From: Gammaproteobacteria bacterium
GTDB lineage: Bacteria; Pseudomonadota; Gammaproteobacteria; Thiohalobacterales; Thiohalobacteraceae
Direction: 5' to 3'
Length of the DNA: 64,000 nt
Assembly: GCA_018819175.1 (NCBI GenBank)
Contig: JAHJQQ010000028.1
Coordinates: 8,984 to 72,983, forward strand
Every line of letters starts with the position of its first letter. The first letter of the stretch is position 1. Both the position numbers and the translations under genes were made by a program. The notes beneath the pieces were generated by a model. The model made no database searches. It was not told the DNA's origin and saw nothing but the letters and a program-made list of their open reading frames with translations. Positions 9,401 to 17,370 of the stretch are shown piece after piece.

Positions 9401-9700
9401 GACGCCTCTATTGTTACAACCATCATTGGTCTGGGGCACAATCTGGGGATGAATGTCATTGCCGAGGGCGTGGAGACGGCCGAACAACTGCACTACCTGC
9501 AACAACAGGGCTGCGATGATATCCAGGGATACTTTGTCGCTCGTCCGATGCCTGCCCAGGATATACCGGCTTGGCTGCGCCATTGGAAGGAGCATGGCAA
9601 TTTGCACATCAAGGCACACCCGGCAACATCCATTCCCAAGGATGATGATATCGACTATCTCAATTCACAACCTCGCGGGATTCTGACAACAACGCCTTGA
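6416..9700 (+). CDS. Membrane GGDEF-EAL protein with periplasmic ABC-substrate-binding-like sensor and two PAS domains
   Basis: A 1094-aa c-di-GMP turnover protein. Order: signal peptide (1-19); a periplasmic domain (about 22-320) resembling the ABC-transporter substrate-binding-like sensor family (COG2984-like: VFVLHSYSQEYPWTKRQ, GAPVFFSGIND); one membrane helix (about 340-362); two PAS/PAC modules (about 395-515 and 520-630); GGDEF (about 635-795); EAL (about 810-1065). The GGDEF motif is intact (RLGGDEF) and an inhibitory RxxD site (RIDD) sits five residues before it. The EAL residues look intact (FEALLRW, ITESIL, DDFGTGYSSL, DRLKVD), so both activities are possible. The ligand is unknown. 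Its last 41 bases overlap the 3' end of nasA. Confidence 0.9.
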   Translation: MRTVVIAILYAWMITANAAVHTPVFVLHSYSQEYPWTKRQHESFIETLERLPDHAFSTSVEYLDTKRIDFSTAYAYQMANFLAEKYQGYQPKFIYVTDDNALRFALTHLARIFPGAPVFFSGINDYQIRDQLDPERITGVFEHKEIAPNLELMRHIAPDNHDILVVGDDSETYQSIREELQTELDSHPDIRAHFISHGQIEALVQDLRSHRERFVFLTTLGKMVNAQGETQTLEETIAAIVATGDFTILSMEDVYLYPGVLGGYVTSGTRQGEMAARMIKRYLTGESVKTIAPVDSPNEYLLDAFELNAVGLTLPASFANKTRIINPLPSYIEKHQAFILRTLYALAALLVALLVGSLLIVMRKNRTITQSSKALTAQTVHLNEVRESLIRAQRIAGMGNWDWYIGENRLYWSEGIYRLFGINAQDFEASYEGFISRVHPDDREHVNAAVQQAVENHAPYEITHRIIRPDGEILIVQENAEVILDDRGNVVRMTGTVLDITAQKQVEAALRSSEAKLRTVIQGFPIILWMIDSDGIFILSEGKGLEAENLKPGQVVGESYFERYRDYPEIVQDARRALDGQAFTSTSWMGEQAFEVYYTPIIEADGSVSGAVGVATNITERKRTEDRLSFLANYDPVTGLPNRALFNDRLVQAMKHADRNDTKVALLFVDLDNFKNINDTLGHSAGDDLLCQVAQRFSKAVRIDDTVCRLGGDEFTIILEDMETEQQAARVATEILQQSSQPYEIQGIGLYVTPSIGIALYPQDGADLQSLVMNADAAMYRAKENGRNNMQFFDKNISSGAQERLEITTLLRGALARGEFSLHYQPQINAGSGRVIGFEALLRWNNAERGSIPPNLFIPILEDTGLIIQVGDWVLHEACRWAASLETTETVTAPSIAVNLSARQFYQPDLHKLVCATLEATGLQPERLELEITESILVDVEAHLETMDRLKQIGVSLSIDDFGTGYSSLSYLKRFPVDRLKVDASFVRDVAIDPDDASIVTTIIGLGHNLGMNVIAEGVETAEQLHYLQQQGCDDIQGYFVARPMPAQDIPAWLRHWKEHGNLHIKAHPATSIPKDDDIDYLNSQPRGILTTTP

Positions 9701-12335
9701 GCTCCGGAACACAGGAACCACAGTTGGTACCTGCCTTGAGCGTGGCACCGATGCCTTCGACAGAGTTCAAGCCCTGTTCACGAATCGCTTTGAGCAATGT
9801 GTTACGTCCGACATTAAAACAGGCGCAGACCGTGCGGCCGCGATCCTCACCGCCGCGCGGCGGTTTGCCACTGAGCAGGCTGGCGCGTTGCGCCTGATCC
9901 ATTGCGGTTTCTGTAAATAACTGCAACAGCCAGTCGCGCGGCGGCAATGCGCTGTCAGGTCCGATGAAAATACAGCTCTCCAACTGCCCGGATACGATAC
10001 GCGCGCCCCGATAACGGGTTGTGGCGCGATCGAAATACTCCGTCCATTCCACCTGCGCATCCGCGGCACACAATAAATCGCGCGCGTAGCGATCCCATTC
10101 TGCCGGCGGCTCGGTACCGGCAAGCTCATAACGCCAGTAGTCCTTACCGCGCGCGCAAGCCCAGTAGCCGGAATGTGGCGGTAACGTCAGGCGTCGGCGC
10201 GACGCCAGGAAGCCATACCAGGCGGCCGCGTAGGCGCGAATCCGTACCGGTGTGAATTTGAATTCCGGTTGTCCCGAAATAGGGTCGGTATGCGGACCGA
10301 TAAGACCGCCCACGGAAGACAAGCTGGAGAATTGCCGACTCCAATGGATCGGTATGAAGATACTGCCCGGTCGCTGTCCTGCACTGACACGCGCGCGCAC
10401 CACGGCCCGGCCCCAGCGGCTGCTGACTTCGACCAACTCGGTATCGGTAATGCCTGCACGTGCGGCATCATCCGGATGCAGTTCCGCATAGGGTTCATAA
10501 ATATGCCCGGACAGTCGCGCTGATTTCCCGGTACGTGTCATGGTGTGCCAATGATCGCGCACCCGGCCGGTATTGAGCACCAAGGGATATTCACTATCGG
10601 GCTGAGACGCCGGCCCTCTACCGGTGACCGGTATCAATCGAGCCTTGCCATTCGGCGTAAAGAAATGGCCATCGGCAAACAATCTGGTGCGCGCAGTGAC
10701 GCCGGTACGCACCGGCCATTGCACAGGTTCGAGTGCGGTATATTGCGCATCATCGAGTGCGGCCAGGCCGCCGATATCGAAGTCACGTTGCCCGGCATTT
10801 TCAAATGCGGACAGGGCTGCGTGCTCGCGGAACACATCCGCAGAAGACGAATAATTGAAGGCAGCCGCATGGCCCATGCGCTTGGCACACTCGGCGACTA
10901 TCCACCAGTCCGGTTTCGCTTCGCCGGGGCTGTCCAGAAACGGGCGCTGTAATGAAATGCGGCGTTCGGAATTAGTCACCGCGCCCAGTTTTTCACCCCA
11001 GGCCTGCGCCGGTAGCAACACCTGCGCGTAAGCCGTGGTATCGGTGTTGCGCACACAATCGGAAACCACCAGGAATTCGCACTTGTCCAACGCACGGCGC
11101 ACGCGATCACTATCCGGCAGGCTGACAGCGGGGTTGGTCGCCATCACCCACAACGCCTTCACCTTGCCCATCTCGATGGCCTGAAACAGATCAACCGCCT
11201 TGAGCCCCGCTTTGCCGGCAATCACCGGCGACTGCCAGAAGCGCTGCACCAGGTCGGTATGCGCTGAATTTTCCAATTCCATATGCGCGGCCAGCTGATT
11301 TGCCAGACCGCCAACCTCGCGGCCGCCCATCGCATTCGGCTGGCCGGTGATCGAGAACGGGCCCATGCCGGCGCGGCCGATGCGCCCGGTATAGAGATGG
11401 CAGTTGATAATACTGTTGACCTTGTCGGTGCCCATGGAGAACTGGTTGATGCCCTGGGAATACAGCGTCACCACGCGTTCAGTACGTGCGAACAGCCGAT
11501 AGAACTCAGCAACATCGTCTTCGTTCAAACCACAGCGGCGGGCGACGCTGGCGATATCCGGCGCATCCGCACGCGCGGCCTCAAGCGACGTCTGAACACC
11601 TTCCACTGCCGCGTTTATAAATAGCTCATTCCCTTCGCCCTGTTGCTCCAGAAATCTCAGGAGGCCATTGAACAGTGTGGCATCCGTGCCAGGCGCAATC
11701 GGCAAATAGAGGTCGGCAATGTCACAACTGCTGGTACGACGTGGATCGATAACGATGACACGCAGATCGGAGTTGTCCTTGCGTGCCTTGACGATGCGTT
11801 GATAGAGCACCGGATGACACCAGGCCGTATTCGACCCGGCCAGAACGATGAGCTTGGCGCGCTCCAGATCCTCGTAGCTGCAAGGTACCGTGTCGGAACC
11901 GAAGGCACGCTTGTAACCGGCAACCGCCGAGGACATGCATAAACGGGAGTTGGTATCGATGTTCGCGGCGCCGATGAAACCTTTCATCAGTTTGTTGGCG
12001 ACGTAATAATCTTCAGTCAGCAACTGACCTGATACATAAAAGGCCACTGACTCGGGTCCGTGTTCGCGGATGACTGCGTTGAAACGCTCCGCGACGAGAT
12101 CCAGTGCCGCATCCCAGGTGGCGCGTGCGCCGTTGATTTCCGGATAGAGCAGACGCCCTTCCAGACCGACAGTTTCACCCAACGCGGACCCTTTGGAACA
12201 GAGCCGCCCTTGATTGGCGGGATGTTGCGGATCACCCTTGACGGTCACCGTACCATCGGGCTCGACGCTTGCCAGAACACCGCAGCCGACACCGCAATAG
12301 GGGCAAGTTGTACGTACTGCTTGGGTCATCAACAT
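9660..12335 (-). CDS. nasA: Assimilatory nitrate reductase catalytic subunit
   Basis: Cytoplasmic molybdenum enzyme that reduces nitrate to nitrite for assimilation. The N-terminal [4Fe-4S] site is CPYCGVGCGV with a fourth Cys in GRLCSKG. The molybdopterin-bis-MGD domains follow (SSAVAGYKRAFGSD region, GINQFSMGTDKVNSI, and the dinucleotide-binding C-terminal barrel with VLNTGRVRDHWHTMTRTG). The last 55 residues are a BFD-like [2Fe-2S] domain (VCACFNVG...TNCGSCVPEL) that should accept electrons from a ferredoxin- or NADH-linked partner. 891 aa is normal for NasA with this tail. ATGs at 12335 and 12329 are both possible. It is the last gene of a run that starts at nirB. Confidence 0.95.
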   Translation of the reverse strand: MLMTQAVRTTCPYCGVGCGVLASVEPDGTVTVKGDPQHPANQGRLCSKGSALGETVGLEGRLLYPEINGARATWDAALDLVAERFNAVIREHGPESVAFYVSGQLLTEDYYVANKLMKGFIGAANIDTNSRLCMSSAVAGYKRAFGSDTVPCSYEDLERAKLIVLAGSNTAWCHPVLYQRIVKARKDNSDLRVIVIDPRRTSSCDIADLYLPIAPGTDATLFNGLLRFLEQQGEGNELFINAAVEGVQTSLEAARADAPDIASVARRCGLNEDDVAEFYRLFARTERVVTLYSQGINQFSMGTDKVNSIINCHLYTGRIGRAGMGPFSITGQPNAMGGREVGGLANQLAAHMELENSAHTDLVQRFWQSPVIAGKAGLKAVDLFQAIEMGKVKALWVMATNPAVSLPDSDRVRRALDKCEFLVVSDCVRNTDTTAYAQVLLPAQAWGEKLGAVTNSERRISLQRPFLDSPGEAKPDWWIVAECAKRMGHAAAFNYSSSADVFREHAALSAFENAGQRDFDIGGLAALDDAQYTALEPVQWPVRTGVTARTRLFADGHFFTPNGKARLIPVTGRGPASQPDSEYPLVLNTGRVRDHWHTMTRTGKSARLSGHIYEPYAELHPDDAARAGITDTELVEVSSRWGRAVVRARVSAGQRPGSIFIPIHWSRQFSSLSSVGGLIGPHTDPISGQPEFKFTPVRIRAYAAAWYGFLASRRRLTLPPHSGYWACARGKDYWRYELAGTEPPAEWDRYARDLLCAADAQVEWTEYFDRATTRYRGARIVSGQLESCIFIGPDSALPPRDWLLQLFTETAMDQAQRASLLSGKPPRGGEDRGRTVCACFNVGRNTLLKAIREQGLNSVEGIGATLKAGTNCGSCVPELKALLSESREVVN

Positions 12336-12528
12336 TCCAGCTAGCTAGGAACAGCACCCAATGATACTCAAGTGCGCCTCTATTCGATGAAAGGTGGATT
12401 AGACGCGTTGTAAAGCATCGTAAACTATCAACTGCGCCACCAGACACGCCGTTGAATATTTCTGTGTTGCTTCGCAACCTTATGGGTTACGCAACAATCG
12501 CTAACCCACCCTACACATATATGACTGG

Positions 12529-12870
12529 CTACATATCCAGCATGAGCTTGAGCGGCTTGCGCATACCGGCAATTTTACAGGCCTGCTGGCCGTAGCCATA
12601 GGGAAATAATGTATAAAGGTACTTGCGGGTCGCCTTTGCCTCGCCCAGCTGTTCGCGCATGGCCTTCAAGGCGAAACGCGCCTCCGGAACGGACTGGCGG
12701 AACTCGAACCAATCGCGCACGAAGCGCACCACGGCCCAGCGGTCTTCGCTGAGCGGCACTTCCTCACGCCGCGCGATCTCCTCGGCCAGTTCTTCGCTCC
12801 AGTCATTCGGATCGAGCAGAAAACCTTCGTTATCGGTGGCCAGTGTCTTATCGCCGAATACGAGTGTCAT
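12529..12870 (-). CDS. DsrC/TusE-family sulfur-carrier-like protein lacking the C-terminal penultimate Cys
   Basis: A 113-aa cytoplasmic DsrC-fold protein (motifs TDNEGFLLDPNDWSEELA, RWAVVRFVRDW, KYLYTLFPYGYGQQACKIAGM). In DsrC, two cysteines on the flexible C-terminal arm carry sulfur: CysA is second from the end and CysB ten residues earlier. Here the arm has the CysB-equivalent (Cys98 in QACKIAG), but the CysA position is a leucine and the chain ends LKLMLDM. It therefore cannot act like canonical DsrC or like TusE, which relies on CysA. It resembles the subgroup proposed to be regulatory. It starts 4 bases after nirD and precedes nasA, so a role linked to nitrite/nitrate reduction is inferred. 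Confidence 0.85.
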   Translation of the reverse strand: MTLVFGDKTLATDNEGFLLDPNDWSEELAEEIARREEVPLSEDRWAVVRFVRDWFEFRQSVPEARFALKAMREQLGEAKATRKYLYTLFPYGYGQQACKIAGMRKPLKLMLDM

Positions 12871-12874
12871 GCAC

Positions 12875-13228
12875 TCAGCCCTGTTCCGGGGTCAGCGACA
12901 GTTTGATTCGGCCAGCTTCGACGATGACCGGAAAGCGTGCTGCACAACCTTCATCCGGTGCCGCAGCCAGACCGCTGTCCAGATGGATCTTCCAGTCATG
13001 CAGCGGACAGGCCACGCGCTTGCCATGCACGATACCCTGTGACAGCGGACCACCCTTATGCGGACATTTATCACGCAGGGCGAAGATCTCATCATCCGCC
13101 GTGCGGAACACGGCGATATCGCCATCGGCGGTGCGCACCACGCGCGCACCAAGCCTGGGGATATCCGCTACCTGCCCTACTTCAATCCAGCTCTCTGTGG
13201 CCATGCTTTTTTCTGCCTGTTGCATCAT
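12875..13228 (-). CDS. nirD: Nitrite reductase (NADH) small subunit, Rieske-type
   Basis: Small subunit of assimilatory NADH-nitrite reductase. The Rieske-like [2Fe-2S] ligands are visible as CPHKGG and CPLHDWKIHL, the C-x-H...C-x2-H pattern expected for NirD of this type. The chosen ATG-ATG at 13228 follows GAGAG; a further ATG at 13204 is possible. The frame continues upstream into a dispersed repeat and that part is not conserved. It is unusually far from nirB: the 476-bp gap contains a short ORF and two inverted-repeat elements. Confidence 0.9.
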   Translation of the reverse strand: MMQQAEKSMATESWIEVGQVADIPRLGARVVRTADGDIAVFRTADDEIFALRDKCPHKGGPLSQGIVHGKRVACPLHDWKIHLDSGLAAAPDEGCAARFPVIVEAGRIKLSLTPEQG

Positions 13229-13247
13229 CAGTCTCTCAAAGTCAAAT

Positions 13248-13374
13248 GTAGGGTGGGTTAGCGTTGTCTGCGTAACCCACCAGGTTGCGAAGCAACTCAA
13301 ATCATTGTTCAAAGTGTGCGAGACGGCACGATTAGTGGGTTACAGGGCAAACGGCGCGCCTAACCCACCCTACA
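13248..13374. repeat. Inverted-repeat element (GTAGGGTGGGTTA family)
   Basis: A 127-bp element immediately upstream of nirD. Its ends, TGTAGGGTGGGTTAGCG at 13248 and the complementary CTAACCCACCCTACA at 13374, form a terminal inverted repeat. A single arm of the same family (GCTAACCCACCCTAC) lies at 12500-12517, between the DsrC-like gene and nasA. Confidence 0.75.
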
Positions 13375-13400
13375 TATATTGCTATCAGTGAAATGGAGTT

Positions 13401-13514
13401 AAGGAAACTCTGAATAATTCGTCATTCCGGCGCAAGCCGGAATCTAGCGCCTTGAATCGCATGGATTCCGGCCTGCGCCGGAATGACAGTTTAGTAATAA
13501 ATCAGAGGTTCCTT
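13401..13514. repeat. MITE-like element, copy B
   Basis: Ends AAGGAAACTCTGAATAA (13401-13417) and its near-complement finishing at 13514 belong to the same terminal-repeat family as copies A and C. Inside is a second dyad (13421-13446 and 13465-13487, CATTCCGGCGCAAGCCGGAATC type) that is common in proteobacterial intergenic DNA. It lies between the small ORF and nirD. Confidence 0.8.
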
Positions 13515-13539
13515 AATACCCTTTTCACGCCTTCAATTA

Positions 13540-13695
13540 TCAGCTCTCGGTCTTCTCGACTTTCGGTGTCACGTGTCCGCGAAACAGACGCCTTGCCCAG
13601 AAAGACCGTTGCATAATCCTAAGGGACACCTCACTGTCCGGGTTTGCAGGCTTGATTTTCTTGGTGGCTTTAGGAGACATGTTCAATGGCTTCAT
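13540..13695 (-). CDS. Small basic protein between nirB and nirD (51 codons)
   Basis: An open frame of 51 codons beginning MKPLNMSPKATKKIKPANP and ending KVEKTES, rich in Lys/Arg. A good Shine-Dalgarno (AGGGAAG) overlaps the nirB stop codon nine bases before its ATG, which implies translational coupling to nirB. It has no signal peptide or membrane segment; a central WARRLFRGH stretch looks amphipathic and basic. I recognise no family. The position, spacing and RBS make a real small protein plausible, but no conservation data are available to me. Confidence 0.5.
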   Translation of the reverse strand: MKPLNMSPKATKKIKPANPDSEVSLRIMQRSFWARRLFRGHVTPKVEKTES

Positions 13696-13704
13696 TATCT
13701 TCCC

Positions 13705-16140
13705 TCACACAACGAGTTTCAGGGGTGAATATTCATGTGCATCCCGGCCCTCGGCACGTTCTTTCCAGGGGTCGATCTGCGCAAAGGATTGTGAGATCTG
13801 GAAACGTTCGGCCAGCACCTTACGGCTTTCGGCGTCCTCGACCACTTTGTCCTTGATGTACTGCAGGCCGATACGCTCGACCCAGGGCGCCGTGCGTTCC
13901 AGGTAATGCGCCTCTTCGCGATACAGCTGCAGGAAGGCGGCGCAGTATTCCTTCACCTCATCCTCGGTTTTCACATGGCAGAGGAAATCCGTGGCGCGAA
14001 CCTTCACCCCACCGTTACCACCGACATGCAGTTCGTAACCGGAATCCACGCACACCACGCCGAAATCCTTGATGGTCGCTTCGGCGCAGTTACGCGGGCA
14101 ACCGGACACGGCGAGTTTGAATTTATGCGGCGTCCAGGAACCCCAGGTGAGTTTTTCCAGATCTATGCCCATCTGCGTCGAGTCCTGAGTACCGAAACGA
14201 CACCAGGTTTTACCCACGCAGGTTTTCACGGTACGAATGGCCTTGCCATAGGCATGACCGGACACGAAACCGGCCTTGGAGAGATCGCCCCACATGCCGG
14301 GCAGGTCTTCCTTCTTAACGCCCAGCAGATCGATGCGCTGACCGCCGGTGACATGCACGGTCGGGACTTTGTATTTCTCGGCAATCTGCGCAATGGCCAT
14401 CAGCTCGGCCGGCGTGGTCTCGCCGCCCCACATGCGCGGGATCACCGAATAGGTACCGTCTTTCTGGATGTTGGCGTGCACGCGTTCGTTAATGAAGCGC
14501 GACTGATTGTCGTCAACGTATTCACCCGGCCACTGACTCAGTAAGTAATAGTTAAGCGCCGGACGGCATTTGGAGCAGCCGTCTTCGGTCTTCCAGTTCA
14601 AATGATCCATGACGGCGCGGATCGTCTTGAGGCCTTCCGCGCGGATCGCGCTGCGCAGTTCGTCGTGCGTGTGCTCGGTGCAGGGGCAGATCGGCTTCTT
14701 GCTCGGGGTCTGCGAATAATCGCCGCCCAGGGTATAGGCCAGCAATGCTTCGACCAGACCGGTGCAGGAACCGCAGGAGCTGGAGGCCTTGGTATGCGCG
14801 CGCACTTCATCCAGTGTGAACAGCTTCTTATCGCCGATGGCCTTGACGATGTCGCCCTTGCAGACGCCGTTGCAGCCGCAGATTTCGGCTGTATCGGCCA
14901 TGGCGGCGACACGATTGTCGTCGCCATGGCCGGAATCGCCCAGGTGCGCCTGACCGAACAGCAGATTGTCGCGGAAACCGGAGATGTCCGTGCCATCGCG
15001 CATGAGTTCGAAATACCAGGAACCGTCGATGGTGTCGCCGTACATCACGGCGCCTTGAATGCGGTTGTCCTTGATCACGACTTTTTTATAGACGCCGCGA
15101 CCCGGGTCCTGCAGGACCATCTCTTCGGTGCTGTCGTCACCCTGGAAATTACCGGCGGAGAACAGATCGATGCCGGTCACCTTCAACTTGGTTGAGGTGA
15201 CCGAACCTTCATAACGGGCGAAACCCAGATGCGCGAGGTGATTCGCGCAGACCTTGGCCTGCTCGAACAGCGGCGCGACCAGACCATAGGTCTCGCCACG
15301 ATGCTGCACGCATTCGCCAACCGCATACACGCGCGGATCGTAGGTCTGCAAAGTGTCGTTGACCACCACACCACGCTCGCAATGTAGACCGACCTTTTTG
15401 GCCAGTTCGATATTGGGGCGGATGCCGACGGCCATGACCACCAGATCGGCATTGATTTCCAGGCCGTCCTTGAAACGCACGCCGGTGACCTTGTCCTTAC
15501 CGAGGATCGCTTCGGTCTGCGCGCCCATCAGGAAATTCAGGCCGCGCTCTTCCAGCGAACGTTTCAGCAGTGCGGCGGCCGGCTTATCCAGCTGGCGCTC
15601 CATCAGCGTATCGAGCAGATGCACCACGGTGACCTGCATGCCCTGCTTGAGCAGCCCGTTGGCCGCCTCCAGACCGAGCAGGCCACCACCGATCACTACC
15701 GCATGGCCCTTGCCGTTCGCGGCTTCCAGCATGCGATCGACATCATAGATATCGCGGAACGCAACCACGCCCGGCAGATCCTTTCCGGGAATCGGAATAA
15801 TGAAAGGCATGGAGCCGGCCGCGAGGATCAGTCGATCATATTGTTCTTCCGTGCCATCGGCAGCGCGCACTATGCGTTTGGCGCGGTCGATCTCGGTGAC
15901 CTGCTTGCCTTTGTGCAGTTTGATACCGTTGTCGATATACCATTGATCATCGTTGAGCATGATTTCATCAACAGTCTTCTCACCTGCCAGCACCGGTGAC
16001 AGCATGATGCGGTTGTAATTGCCGTAGGGTTCGGCACCAAAGACGGTGATGTCATAACGATCGGGGGCAATTTTCAGCAACTCCTCCAGGGCGCGTACGC
16101 CCGCCATGCCATTTCCGACCAGGACCAGTTTTTCTCTCAT
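13705..16140 (-). CDS. nirB: Nitrite reductase (NADH) large subunit
   Basis: Cytoplasmic siroheme enzyme reducing nitrite to ammonium with NADH. Order: N-terminal FAD/NAD pyridine-nucleotide reductase domain (LVLVGNGMAGVRALEEL; second Rossmann motif AVVIGGGLLGLEAANGL), BFD-like [2Fe-2S] domain (CGCNGVCKGD...SSCGSCTGLVE), a second Cys cluster (CPCTEH...DGCSKCRPALNYYL), then the sulfite/nitrite reductase repeats ending in the [4Fe-4S]-siroheme ligands (TWCRFGTQDS and SGCPRNCAEA). 811 aa is slightly short for NirB but complete. A sigma-54-type promoter lies about 50 bases upstream. It is the first gene of nirB-smallORF-nirD-DsrC-like-nasA. Confidence 0.95.
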   Translation of the reverse strand: MREKLVLVGNGMAGVRALEELLKIAPDRYDITVFGAEPYGNYNRIMLSPVLAGEKTVDEIMLNDDQWYIDNGIKLHKGKQVTEIDRAKRIVRAADGTEEQYDRLILAAGSMPFIIPIPGKDLPGVVAFRDIYDVDRMLEAANGKGHAVVIGGGLLGLEAANGLLKQGMQVTVVHLLDTLMERQLDKPAAALLKRSLEERGLNFLMGAQTEAILGKDKVTGVRFKDGLEINADLVVMAVGIRPNIELAKKVGLHCERGVVVNDTLQTYDPRVYAVGECVQHRGETYGLVAPLFEQAKVCANHLAHLGFARYEGSVTSTKLKVTGIDLFSAGNFQGDDSTEEMVLQDPGRGVYKKVVIKDNRIQGAVMYGDTIDGSWYFELMRDGTDISGFRDNLLFGQAHLGDSGHGDDNRVAAMADTAEICGCNGVCKGDIVKAIGDKKLFTLDEVRAHTKASSSCGSCTGLVEALLAYTLGGDYSQTPSKKPICPCTEHTHDELRSAIRAEGLKTIRAVMDHLNWKTEDGCSKCRPALNYYLLSQWPGEYVDDNQSRFINERVHANIQKDGTYSVIPRMWGGETTPAELMAIAQIAEKYKVPTVHVTGGQRIDLLGVKKEDLPGMWGDLSKAGFVSGHAYGKAIRTVKTCVGKTWCRFGTQDSTQMGIDLEKLTWGSWTPHKFKLAVSGCPRNCAEATIKDFGVVCVDSGYELHVGGNGGVKVRATDFLCHVKTEDEVKEYCAAFLQLYREEAHYLERTAPWVERIGLQYIKDKVVEDAESRKVLAERFQISQSFAQIDPWKERAEGRDAHEYSPLKLVV

Positions 16141-16187
16141 TCACAATGCTCCACAAATGCTCAGGTGGCGGTGTCTATACCCCCCAT

Positions 16188-16203
16188 CGCAAGTTGTATG
16201 CCA
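16188..16203 (-). promoter_or_regulatory. Sigma-54 promoter of nirB
   Basis: On the minus strand the sequence TGGCATACAACTTGCG matches the sigma-54 consensus TGGCAC-N5-TTGCA, with GG and GC exactly 10 bases apart. Transcription would start near 16177, about 37 bases before the nirB ATG. An imperfect NtrC-like dyad (TGCACCATTGTGATGC, minus strand) lies at about 16307-16322, at enhancer distance. Confidence 0.75.
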
Positions 16204-16559
16204 GCAACCGTGAATACGTATTAGTCTTTTTTAACTTCAATCACTTAAAGAGCCTGATATCCCAGATGGGTGGGGGTTTTCTGTGGCCTCGACCACCCCG
16301 GAATCGCATCACAATGGTGCAATATGCTTCATGCGTGCATCAAACTAAGCCGGACTGTCCGCACCATCGCATTCCACTGCCTGCCATCAGTCGAGAAGAT
16401 TCGCCGCCGGCTGCATCCCTATGTAGCACCCACGGCCTGTTGAATAGGCGCGCAGCGCACAGGCGCATGCAGTTTCAGGGCAGGCGCGCAGCCGCAGAGA
16501 CTGCATTGCACTCAATCCGTGCGCTCAGATGATTCAATTCCGCACTCGAACGCCGCAAA

Positions 16560-17108
16560 GTCATGACCAAAAAATCGAAAGAATGTTTGTATATGATGAC
16601 AATCTTATCAACCAGCACAGTATGGTGAAGATCATCGATTTCGGATCGACCAAGATCGCCGGCATTGAAGAGAGCCTGTCACCCTTGAAGCGTGACAATC
16701 AGCTCGGTACCCGCAACTACACCGTGCCCGAATATTTGCACGGCAATCCCGCCAGCAACCGCTCGGATATTTTTCCTGGGCATTCTGAGCTACGAAATGC
16801 TCATGGGAAAACTGCCATATAACGCCGAAGTCACCGCGCGCAATGTCAAACGCGTGCAGTACCGACCCGCCCGTGCCATCAATCCCGACGTACCCGCCAG
16901 GATGGATGCCTCGCTGCACAAGGCTGTGCACACAGATCTGCATCGGCGCTATGACCTGCTATCGGAATTCGTGCATGACCTGTCGCAGCCGAACGAGTCC
17001 TTGATCAACAACGCATTACCTCCGCTGCTCGAACGCAATCCAGTCGCGTTCGTGCAAACATTAGCGAGCGGGTTGCTGATACTCAACGTGACCTCACTGC
17101 TGAGGTAA
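16560..17108 (+). pseudogene. Remnant of a bifunctional Ser/Thr protein kinase/phosphatase
   Basis: The 3' half of a Hanks-type kinase. It has the DFG loop (VKIIDFGSTKIAG), the activation/P+1 segment (LGTRNYTVPEYL), then NRSDIF. The frame breaks near 16770 and continues in another frame with LGILSYEMLMGKLPY, a C-lobe, and a hydrophobic C-terminal tail (NPVAFVQTLASGLLILNV). Net frame change +1, consistent with loss of two bases from a DIFSLG codon run. The N-lobe, catalytic loop and any phosphatase domain upstream of about 16560 are not recognisable. Kinase/phosphatase genes of this kind are known neighbours of nirB/nasA in gammaproteobacteria, so this is probably a decayed native member of the nas cluster. 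Confidence 0.8.
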
Positions 17109-17370
17109 GTTCAAAACTGATTTTATCCCTGTCATGCAGGTAGCATTATGGATTCACCTGGAAACAGTAACTGCCATGCCCCTTAGGCGCATCCGCGAAT
17201 AACATACTCTCCAAGGCTTGAGGCAACCCCGATATCCCGGACATAGCACTGAACAATACCGGACATGCATTACCCGGCCAGGCTGGCCTAATCTTTGCCT
17301 CTGTCTTCTATAAGCTCCCATCGCCAGAGAACTGGCTTAATGCATTCAATGGGTTAGCTCTGGAGGCGTT

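Noticed and set aside
16141..16187. ANTAR antitermination leader for nirB
   Set aside because: The expected leader is only about 37 bases, with no paired hairpins or T-tailed terminator; nirB appears controlled by sigma-54 alone.
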